The notes beneath the pieces are model-generated. The model made no database searches. It saw only the letters and a program-made list of their open reading frames with translations, and was not told where the DNA came from. Of a stretch of DNA of 7,340 bases, positions 1 to 5,871 are shown piece by piece. Each line of letters starts with the position of its first letter. The first letter of the stretch is position 1. The DNA is from Bacteroidia bacterium (GTDB lineage Bacteria; Bacteroidota; Bacteroidia; NS11-12g; UBA9320): contig JAQWZS010000182.1 of NCBI GenBank assembly GCA_029253325.1, positions 1 through 7,340 of the forward strand. Reading direction: 5' to 3'. The position numbers were made by a program, and so were the translations under genes.

Positions 1-806
1 GGAAAGTCTACTTTCTTATTTACAAAGTTGATGGATTCTCTTTTAATACTCATATCCATCTCGGCATAATGAGCATTATAGTGCATCATATTCATCCGCG
101 ATTCTGCATTTTTTAGTATACTAGGTCTAATATCGCTTAAATAAAATTCTCCTTTTTTAAGACTGCTTAGATTTAAGCTCTTCCCCCCCGCTCCACTGCA
201 TAAATCCCAAATTTTATCATTATCTTGAATTGAAATATTGCTGCACAAGAACTGAGATGATAAATCTTGTACTTGAACAAATGGTGTAAGTTTCTGATTA
301 ATTTTCAACTCTTTTACTCCTAGTAATCCTAATTTTCCAGTTTCAGAATCCATATGATCCTTTGCCCAATTCTTTGGCCTAAATTGGTAGTTCATAGGGT
401 CATTATAATGACTGAATTCTTCCATCAAATAACCATTATTATAAAAGGAAATTGGCGTACCAATTATTGATTTGATATCTTTTAACTTGTCTTTTGATTG
501 ATGAACATCAATTTCTAATTCATCACAGAGCTTATACCAATCGCTAATATCATCTATTTCTAAGGTAAATAAGCTGATTGAAAGCCCTTCTTTTAATGAA
601 TATGATTGCAAAGAAATGCCTAACCTGAAGTAATTAAAACAGATATCGGCTATTGCTTTTCTATCCTTTGAGCCAAATTTTTTATTTGCTTTGAAAAACT
701 GTTTGGAAACTAAATGAAAAGGTGATGGATATTCGTACTCATTCAAAAGTTCAAATGCAGAATAATATCTTGACCGTAAATACTTCAAATTACTTAATAT
801 TTTCAA
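1..806 (-). CDS. RsmB/NOP-family class I SAM-dependent RNA methyltransferase (partial, 3' end outside window)
   Basis: Translating the minus strand from 806 to the left edge gives 268 uninterrupted codons. This is the N-terminal part of an RNA m5C methyltransferase of the RsmB/NOP2 type, which methylates cytosine in rRNA or tRNA in the cytoplasm. Seen: an N-terminal segment with FFKANKKFGSKDRKAIAD (about residues 37-54), typical of the RsmB-like N-terminal domain; VQDLSSQ (179-185) ahead of the SAM fold; SAM motif I, DLCSGAGGKS (201-210); and SDIRPSIL (224-231) carrying the motif II acidic residue. The catalytic Cys motifs would follow beyond base 1. No ATG exists near the 5' end: the first in-frame Met codon is about residue 128. 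After an in-frame TGA, the earliest start is TTG at 806-804, overlapping the preceding gene's stop by 17 bases and implying translational coupling. A second TTG at 788 is the alternative. The exact RNA target cannot be told. Family assignment is strong; the start is moderate. Confidence 0.85.
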   Translation of the reverse strand, partial: MKILSNLKYLRSRYYSAFELLNEYEYPSPFHLVSKQFFKANKKFGSKDRKAIADICFNYFRLGISLQSYSLKEGLSISLFTLEIDDISDWYKLCDELEIDVHQSKDKLKDIKSIIGTPISFYNNGYLMEEFSHYNDPMNYQFRPKNWAKDHMDSETGKLGLLGVKELKINQKLTPFVQVQDLSSQFLCSNISIQDNDKIWDLCSGAGGKSLNLSSLKKGEFYLSDIRPSILKNAESRMNMMHYNAHYAEMDMSIKRESINFVNKKVDF

Positions 807-2004
807 TATTCAATTGTCCATCAACTAGTTTAAATATCCCTAAATACTGATTTTGAAAAGTAGACTCAGTTCTTTTCATAGAAAAATTCATATTTGAATA
901 CATAATCTCTTTCTTTTCAATGAAAATAGGAAAGTAATTCCCAAATGCATCTAAAATTTCACATGCAAAAAGAAGATGATCATATCCCATATATGAGAAC
1001 CAGGATGGATCATCACGGTAATCCATTCTATAAGCAACCTTCATTTGATTTGAATGAGGATTTGCCACTTGAGATTTATTTTCTGACAAGAAAGTAATAT
1101 TAAGCTTTTCCCATTGATTGTAATCAACATCGTTAAAATCTAATAATTTGTCTGAACCAACCAGTATTACGCTATCACGATGAGCCTGTAAACCTGTCAC
1201 AGTATAGTTCAATTTAATTTTATCCTGAGTTGTATGAATTACTAAGGTATTCCCCTTTAAAGTTTTAGACCACTCTGTATTTGTGGAATATGGAACAATT
1301 TCAATAGGAATTTGCTGTTGTTCACATTCAGCTAAAAGAGCTTTACCAAAAGTTCTATCAAAATAACCCCTATCTCTAACAATGACTAGCCTTTTATTAC
1401 TGTGATGATTTTTATAATAAGACAAAAATTCTCTTGCCTTCAAAGCATCTGGTGGGTTCAAATCAAAAACATATGGATTATGTTCAGAACCGACCGAGTT
1501 AGTAATAGGTAAAAATAAGGGAGTTCTATTTTTCTTACAAAAGTTACTAGCTATCTCTACTTGTCTTTTACTTGTTGGTCCAATAATTATATCAGCTACC
1601 TTGATATCTTTTGAAGCTAATATGCTTTTGAGTTGGTTGGTATCATTATCTGTATCATGAAAAGATATGACAAATTTTGAATCTAAGCTATCGATGTATT
1701 TGATTGCCATTTTCATTCCTTGATAATATTCAAGCATTACATTAGCTCTTTTTTTGTCAATAGGGCTATTACTAAAATCAGTATGAAAAGGAAGTAAAAC
1801 AGCAATTTTGAATGCTTTTTTATGTGGTGGGGCTAAAAATTCACGACCTCTAAACTGAATTTTATGAAGTGAATCGTTTGATTTGAAAAAAGAATCATTA
1901 ATTACATAAGTTTCGTGTCCAGATAAATGAATATCAGTGACTATAAAATGAGCACTGGTAATCTGTAATGTCATAAGAAACACTAACAGAACAAACAGTC
2001 TCAT
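790..2004 (-). CDS. Exported type-1 periplasmic-binding-protein-fold (PBP1/Leu-Ile-Val-binding-like) protein
   Basis: This 404-residue protein has a clear Sec signal peptide (MRLFVLLVFLMTLQITSA, likely signal peptidase I cleavage after residue 18) and no lipobox Cys, so it should be soluble in the periplasm. A linker (19-64) precedes a PBP1-fold region: first beta strand KIAVLLPFHTDF (66-77), EYYQGMKMAI (92-101), DIIIGPTSKRQVEIA (138-152), TPLFLPITNS (161-170), NPYVFDLNPPD (176-186), KRLVIVRDRG (204-213) and SVILVGSDK (278-286). In many Bacteroidota such domains follow LysM repeats, and related genes are known next to guaA (recollection, not searched); no LysM is seen here. The start at 2004 is preferred over upstream ATGs inside guaA because it yields the signal peptide and has GGGAG seven bases upstream. 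It lies 4 bases after guaA and overlaps the methyltransferase gene. No ABC permease or ATPase is nearby, so a transport role is unsupported; ligand and function are unknown. Confidence 0.8.
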   Translation of the reverse strand: MRLFVLLVFLMTLQITSAHFIVTDIHLSGHETYVINDSFFKSNDSLHKIQFRGREFLAPPHKKAFKIAVLLPFHTDFSNSPIDKKRANVMLEYYQGMKMAIKYIDSLDSKFVISFHDTDNDTNQLKSILASKDIKVADIIIGPTSKRQVEIASNFCKKNRTPLFLPITNSVGSEHNPYVFDLNPPDALKAREFLSYYKNHHSNKRLVIVRDRGYFDRTFGKALLAECEQQQIPIEIVPYSTNTEWSKTLKGNTLVIHTTQDKIKLNYTVTGLQAHRDSVILVGSDKLLDFNDVDYNQWEKLNITFLSENKSQVANPHSNQMKVAYRMDYRDDPSWFSYMGYDHLLFACEILDAFGNYFPIFIEKKEIMYSNMNFSMKRTESTFQNQYLGIFKLVDGQLNIENIK

Positions 2005-2008
2005 AACT

Positions 2009-3535
2009 TTACTCCCACTCAATCGTAGCTGGGGGTTTGGAACTAATATCATACACAACACGGTTGATTCCTTTAACTTGATTAATTATTTTATTACTTA
2101 CAGATGCAAGAAATGAGTGAGGTAAATCTGCCCAATCTGCAGTCATACCATCAACTGAAGTTACAGCTCTCAATGCTATTACATTTTCGTAAGTACGCTC
2201 ATCTCCCATAACTCCAACGGATTGTATAGGTAGAAATATTGCCCCAGCTTGCCAAATTTTATGATAGAAACCTTGTTTTTTCATTTCATTGATAAAAATA
2301 GCATCTGCCTCCTGCAAGGTAGATACATTTTTGGGATTTATTTCTCCAATAATTCGAATGGCAAGTCCCGGACCGGGAAAAGGATGTCTTTGTAATATTA
2401 AATCAGGTACACCAAGCTCTGCTCCAATTTTACGAACTTCGTCTTTAAACAATAATCGAAGTGGTTCAGCCAATTGAAGTTCCATCTCTTCAGGCAAACC
2501 ACCCACATTATGATGTGATTTGATAGTTGCTGAAGGGCCATTAACAGAAACAGACTCAATTACATCAGGATAAATAGTACCTTGACCAAGCCATTTTGCG
2601 TCTTTAATCTTATTTGCTTCATTATCAAACACCTCAATAAAAGTATTTCCAATAATTTTTCTTTTGGTTTCAGGATCAGATACACCATCTAGCCGTTGAA
2701 TGAACATATCTGAGGCATCCACACCAATAACATTAAGTCCTAATCCCTTATATGCATCAAGAACTTCCCCATATTCATCTTTTCTCAGAACCCCATTATT
2801 TACAAATATTCCAACTAAGTTATCTCCTACAGCTCTATGAAGAATATAGGCTGCAACAGAACTATCTACTCCACCAGATAATCCCATGATAACTTTATCA
2901 GAGCCAATTATTTTTTTGTAATGATCTACACTCTCCGATACAAAATGAGCTGGAGTCCAATCTCCGACACATCCACAAATTGTTTTACTAAAGTTTTCTA
3001 ATAATATTTTACCATCAACACTATGACTTACTTCAGGATGAAATTGAACTGCATATATATGCTTATCATTAAACCGATAAGCTGCAACTGGAATTGTATC
3101 TGTCTTAGCTAAGACACAAGTATTTTCTGGCATTTCTAATATCGTATCTCCATGGCTCATCCATACCTGACTTCCATCATTGATTCCATTAAAAAGTGAA
3201 TCGCTCTTAGAAATAGTAATATTTGCTCTTCCGTATTCTCGATGTTTGGATTTTTCAACTTTTCCCCCGTTGGAAGACACTATATACTGTGCACCATAAC
3301 ACAAACCTAAAACTGGAATATGAAGATTCATTAAATCAATATTTGCAACAGGTGCATTAATATCAGTACATGAAGACGGACTACCAGACAAAATAACACC
3401 TTTAATTTGATTCGTTAAATAAGGTAATTTATTATATGGATGTATCTCACAGTAAATATTAAGCTCTCGAATTCTTCTAGCTATAAGTTGCGTAAATTGT
3501 GAACCAAAATCGATGATTAGTATTTGCTCGTGCAT
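2009..3535 (-). CDS. guaA: GMP synthase (glutamine-hydrolysing)
   Basis: This 508-residue enzyme converts XMP, glutamine and ATP to GMP, the last step of guanine nucleotide synthesis in the cytoplasm. Everything expected is present in order: a class I glutamine amidotransferase domain (about 4-185) with nucleophile Cys79 in GLCYGAQ and the catalytic His166/Glu168 in QFHPEVS; an ATP-pyrophosphatase domain with the P-loop SGGVDSS (220-226) and GQGTIYPDVIES (about 318-329); RHPFPGPGLAIR (383-394), which opens the C-terminal dimerisation domain; and the conserved C-terminus KPPATIEWE. Length is normal for the family. The ATG at 3535 gives the expected N-terminus (ILIIDFGSQ). It lacks a Shine-Dalgarno sequence but sits just downstream of a good Bacteroidota promoter. 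It heads a probable operon with the PBP1-fold and methyltransferase genes. Nothing is missing or odd in the protein. Confidence 0.98.
   Translation of the reverse strand: MHEQILIIDFGSQFTQLIARRIRELNIYCEIHPYNKLPYLTNQIKGVILSGSPSSCTDINAPVANIDLMNLHIPVLGLCYGAQYIVSSNGGKVEKSKHREYGRANITISKSDSLFNGINDGSQVWMSHGDTILEMPENTCVLAKTDTIPVAAYRFNDKHIYAVQFHPEVSHSVDGKILLENFSKTICGCVGDWTPAHFVSESVDHYKKIIGSDKVIMGLSGGVDSSVAAYILHRAVGDNLVGIFVNNGVLRKDEYGEVLDAYKGLGLNVIGVDASDMFIQRLDGVSDPETKRKIIGNTFIEVFDNEANKIKDAKWLGQGTIYPDVIESVSVNGPSATIKSHHNVGGLPEEMELQLAEPLRLLFKDEVRKIGAELGVPDLILQRHPFPGPGLAIRIIGEINPKNVSTLQEADAIFINEMKKQGFYHKIWQAGAIFLPIQSVGVMGDERTYENVIALRAVTSVDGMTADWADLPHSFLASVSNKIINQVKGINRVVYDISSKPPATIEWE
2012..2016 (-). promoter_or_regulatory. 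Shine-Dalgarno site for the PBP1-fold gene, inside guaA's last codons
   Basis: Read on the minus strand, GGGAG lies seven bases before the ATG at 2004. It is made from the Trp-Glu end codons of guaA (TGG GAG, then TAA). It is the clearest Shine-Dalgarno sequence in the window and fixes the downstream start. It suggests termination-reinitiation coupling between GMP synthase and the PBP1-fold protein. Confidence 0.6.
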
Positions 3536-3545
3536 AGATGAGCTA

Positions 3546-3573
3546 CAAAGATAGAATAAGCAATAGCTTGCAA
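3546..3573 (-). promoter_or_regulatory. Bacteroidota-type promoter for guaA
   Basis: On the minus strand, TATCTTTG (3553-3546) matches the TAnnTTTG -7 consensus exactly. It is preceded by a TTG -33 element (3573-3571) with a 17-base spacer. A transcript would begin about 3540-3542, leaving a 5' leader of only some 5-7 bases before the ATG at 3535. That fits the lack of a Shine-Dalgarno site and leaves no room for a leader riboswitch. Confidence 0.6.
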
Positions 3574-3575
3574 AT

Positions 3576-3593
3576 ACTTGAATCTAATCAAGT
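3576..3593. repeat. Perfect 6-bp inverted repeat just upstream of the guaA -33 element
   Basis: ACTTGA and TCAAGT are separated by six bases. The 18-base site lies 2 bases upstream of the proposed -33 TTG and 25 bases beyond the response-regulator stop. It could be an operator for guaA or a weak hairpin at the end of the regulator transcript. It has no T-run, so a classical intrinsic terminator is unlikely. Confidence 0.35.
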
Positions 3594-3618
3594 TATAAAC
3601 AACTAATTTGAATACCAA

Positions 3619-4311
3619 TTAAGACTGATTCATGAACTTATACCCTACTCCTCTAAGCGAGATGAAGAATTGTGGGTTCTTTTGATCTTCTTCAAAGTAC
3701 CTTCGAAAAGCTAAAACAAAATTATCGATGGTTCGAGTGCTAGGATAAACACTGTACCCCCAAACAGCTTGGAGTATTCGCTCCCTACTCACCACTTCAC
3801 CCTCATTCTCTATTAATAATTTTAATAAAAGCGATTCTTTGTTGGTTAACGTGAACTTGCCTTGTTTACCAACAGCCTCGTAGCTATCAAAATCTACAGA
3901 ATTATTCCCAAAACTGTAACTAATAATTGATTTAGAAGAATTCGTCTCATTTCGAGTTATCAAATTATCAATTCGCAATATCAGTTCCTCTAAATTAAAT
4001 GGTTTGGTCAGATAATCGTCTCCACCTTTTTTAAGACCTAATATTCTGTCCTCAGACCTGCCCTTGGCACTCAAAAACATGATAGGTGTTGTAGAATCTT
4101 GCAAACGAATATTTTCACAAACTTCAATACCACTAACCGAGGGGATCATAATATCTAATATTACCAAGTCAAAACTTTGCTCTTTGAAAGCGGCAATTGC
4201 ATCTAAACCATCATGAACAACTATTGGATGATAATCTTCTAGCTCCAAGTTAAGTTTAATAGTGTCAGCGAGATCTTTTTCATCTTCAACAACTAAAATT
4301 CGTTTTTTCAT
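3619..4311 (-). CDS. OmpR/PhoB-family DNA-binding response regulator
   Basis: This 230-residue two-component transcription factor has a receiver domain (about 3-118). It shows the acidic pair Glu9/Asp10, phosphoacceptor Asp53 in LVILDIMIP, switch Ser81 in FLSAK, and Lys103 in YLTKPF, so it should be phosphorylatable. A short linker leads to a C-terminal winged helix (about 131-227) with LTNKESLLLKLLIEN, the recognition region STRTIDNFVLAFRRYF and the wing RGVGYKF, as in OmpR/PhoB proteins. It acts in the cytoplasm on promoter DNA. It lies 72 bases downstream of the histidine kinase gene in the same direction, which makes that kinase its probable partner. The ATG at 4311 gives the standard MKKRILVVEDE start; no Shine-Dalgarno sequence is seen. 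Target genes cannot be inferred. Confidence 0.95.
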   Translation of the reverse strand: MKKRILVVEDEKDLADTIKLNLELEDYHPIVVHDGLDAIAAFKEQSFDLVILDIMIPSVSGIEVCENIRLQDSTTPIMFLSAKGRSEDRILGLKKGGDDYLTKPFNLEELILRIDNLITRNETNSSKSIISYSFGNNSVDFDSYEAVGKQGKFTLTNKESLLLKLLIENEGEVVSRERILQAVWGYSVYPSTRTIDNFVLAFRRYFEEDQKNPQFFISLRGVGYKFMNQS

Positions 4312-4332
4312 GAGAGATTAAATTTGGTTTAA

Positions 4333-4376
4333 GTGATTAACACAAAATTGTATTATTAAAATCATTTTTTAGTCAC
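4333..4376. repeat. Imperfect inverted repeat in the kinase-regulator gap
   Basis: On the minus strand GTGACTAA (4376-4369) and TTAATCAC (4340-4333) pair at 7 of 8 positions around a 28-base, very AT-rich centre, which itself contains AAAATGATTTT. The element fills most of the 72-base gap between kinase and regulator genes. It could be an autoregulatory binding site or an mRNA hairpin that sets their relative levels. In such AT-rich DNA, chance is also plausible. Confidence 0.3.
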
Positions 4377-4383
4377 AAGAATG

Positions 4384-5514
4384 TCATGGCAATAATATTG
4401 TAAAAGTTACCCCTTTGTCCTCATTTGCTTTAACAAAGACTTTTCCCGAATGTCTTTCCACTGCTTGTTTTACAATAAAAAGACCTAAACCTGTTCCCTT
4501 AGAAATTCTTGTCTCTTCATCTTGAACACGATAAAATTTCTTAAATATATTTTTAAAATCTTCCTTTTTAAGACCTATTCCTTGATCTTTAATTGATAGT
4601 TTTTTCCATTTAGGTTCTGTTTCAAGAGAAACTTCTATAGGCTGATTATTTGAGTATTTAAAAGCATTTTCAATTAAATTATTTATCACCATACGCAATA
4701 TAAAATCATCACCCTTTACCTTTACATTGGGCTCTATTTGTGCAGTAATAACACCTTTAATTTTTTGATTATTAACAACTTTGTTAATTAAACTACTATA
4801 ATCAACTGGAAGCAAATTATATTGATAGGCATTACTTTCAATTTGCATAGCTGTAAGCATGTTCTCTGCCAACTCCTCTAATCTATGTGTGCTTTGAATA
4901 CTATTATCTACAAGTTCTGATCGTTTTTCATCATTAATTTTGGGATGTTTACTAGTCTGGAGCATTAGTCTTATAGCCGCTATTGGTGTTTTAAATTCAT
5001 GAGTAACTGAGAGTAAAAAATTATTCTGTTGTTTATTCAACTTATATATTTTCTCAATGCTACTGAACACTCCATAAATACCAACACCAACCAAAAACAG
5101 TAATAGCATACTTTGATACAACCAAATATTCCGCTGTTGATATCGTTCTTGCTTTAATTCATCAATCTTTAGCGGATTTATAGCAAGTCTGATATACTTT
5201 GTATTATCTGAGATAAATGAATAATCAGCAATATAATTATTGTTAAATTGAACTTTTATAAACTCATTCAACTTCACTTCATTAATATCAATTTCAAGTC
5301 TTTTAAGTCTATATGAAACTGTCTCTGTATTTCCTAACTCATTGTTTTTTGCTTTTTCGATTACCTGAAGTGTACAAGCGTTAAGCCCAGCTTTTAAAAT
5401 GTCATTTTTTAGCTGATAATCTGTATTTGAGTAATTTAAAAGCGAGAATGTAAGCCAAACAAATGCTGACAAAATGTAAACAATTACAAAAACTATGAGA
5501 ACTTTTAATCGCAT
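4384..5514 (-). CDS. Membrane sensor histidine kinase
   Basis: This 376-residue inner-membrane kinase has a first transmembrane segment at about residues 3-25 and a second at about 132-153. Between them is a periplasmic sensor region of roughly 105 residues that I do not recognise. No HAMP or PAS domain is evident: a short helix leads straight into the HisKA domain with the phosphoacceptor His172 in SVTHEFKTP. The ATP-binding domain shows the N box NNLIENAFKYS (278-288), the G1 box DQGIGL (310-315), FKKFYRV (324-330), and the G2 box KGTGLGL (339-345), so it looks catalytically intact. The ATG at 5514 begins immediately before the first membrane segment. It should phosphorylate the regulator encoded downstream. 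Its start is only 30 bases from a divergent cytochrome b5-like gene, so its promoter must overlap that gene's start region. The stimulus is unknown. Confidence 0.94.
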   Translation of the reverse strand: MRLKVLIVFVIVYILSAFVWLTFSLLNYSNTDYQLKNDILKAGLNACTLQVIEKAKNNELGNTETVSYRLKRLEIDINEVKLNEFIKVQFNNNYIADYSFISDNTKYIRLAINPLKIDELKQERYQQRNIWLYQSMLLLFLVGVGIYGVFSSIEKIYKLNKQQNNFLLSVTHEFKTPIAAIRLMLQTSKHPKINDEKRSELVDNSIQSTHRLEELAENMLTAMQIESNAYQYNLLPVDYSSLINKVVNNQKIKGVITAQIEPNVKVKGDDFILRMVINNLIENAFKYSNNQPIEVSLETEPKWKKLSIKDQGIGLKKEDFKNIFKKFYRVQDEETRISKGTGLGLFIVKQAVERHSGKVFVKANEDKGVTFTILLP

Positions 5515-5544
5515 TTGTATAAAATTGATGGCTAAAATACACCC

Positions 5545-5811
5545 GTGAGTACTAAAAATACTAATTTACCTAGAATTTCGAAACGACAGCTTAGCCTAAG
5601 AAACGGTCAGGATCATCAAGAAATATGGGTTTCTTATCAAAATAAAGTTTATGATGTAACCAACAGCAGACTGTGGAAAAATGGAAAACATTATGAACAC
5701 TGGGCTGGACAAGACCTTACAAAAGAACTGGAAGATGCTCCACATGGTATTCATGTATTCGACAAGTTTTCATGTGTAGGATTATTAGAAAACGATGAAA
5801 TATCATCCTAA
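5545..5811 (+). CDS. Small cytochrome b5-like haem/steroid-binding domain protein
   Basis: This is an 88-residue single-domain protein with no signal peptide or membrane segment, so it should be cytoplasmic. Residues 28-80 follow the short prokaryotic cytochrome b5-like pattern: a VYDVTNS strand (35-41), WKNGKHYEHWAGQDLT (44-59) and LEDAPHGIHVF (62-72), then VGLL. Candidate axial haem ligands are His49 or His52 and His67; the classical HPGG motif is replaced by NGKHYEH, as is usual in this short family. The start is GTG at 5545: an in-frame stop lies at 5533-5535 and the protein contains no internal Met, so GTG is essentially the only conventional choice. It is divergent from the histidine kinase gene and 60 bases ahead of the CvfB-like gene's ATG. 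Electron-transfer partner and role are unknown; haem binding is inferred from the family, not proven. Confidence 0.85.
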   Translation: MSTKNTNLPRISKRQLSLRNGQDHQEIWVSYQNKVYDVTNSRLWKNGKHYEHWAGQDLTKELEDAPHGIHVFDKFSCVGLLENDEISS

Positions 5812-5836
5812 GAACTCTCATTTTATAATGGCCTCA

Positions 5837-5865
5837 CTGTTTCCCTAAATGAATCCCTACCTTTG
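5837..5865 (+). promoter_or_regulatory. Bacteroidota-type promoter for the CvfB-like gene
   Basis: TACCTTTG at 5858-5865 is a perfect TAnnTTTG -7 element. CTG at 5837-5839, with an 18-base spacer, is a one-mismatch -33 element. Transcription would start near 5869-5872, at or just before the ATG at 5872, giving a leaderless or near-leaderless mRNA. The rest of the 5812-5871 gap shows no convincing terminator for the upstream gene. Confidence 0.55.
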
Positions 5866-5871
5866 CAAATA

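Noticed and set aside
2005..2061. Longer start at 2061 for the PBP1-fold protein
   Set aside because: It would add 19 residues encoded inside guaA, bury the signal peptide, and ignore the Shine-Dalgarno sequence placed for the ATG at 2004.
2289..2477. 62-codon plus-strand open frame
   Set aside because: It lies wholly antisense inside the conserved guaA coding region and its translation shows no recognisable protein features; it is a shadow frame.
3536..3618. Guanine riboswitch ahead of guaA
   Set aside because: The 83-base gap contains a promoter ending near the ATG, so the leader would be too short for an aptamer, and no purine-riboswitch core pattern is visible.
4341..4378. Direct repeat TTGTG upstream of the response regulator as a PhoB-type box
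   Set aside because: Two copies 33 bases apart do not fit the roughly 11-base spacing of OmpR/PhoB-type tandem sites, and five-base matches are common in AT-rich DNA.
5794..5807. GATGA-AATA-TCATC hairpin at the end of the cytochrome b5-like gene as a terminator
   Set aside because: The stem is only five base pairs, lies in coding sequence and is not followed by a T-run.
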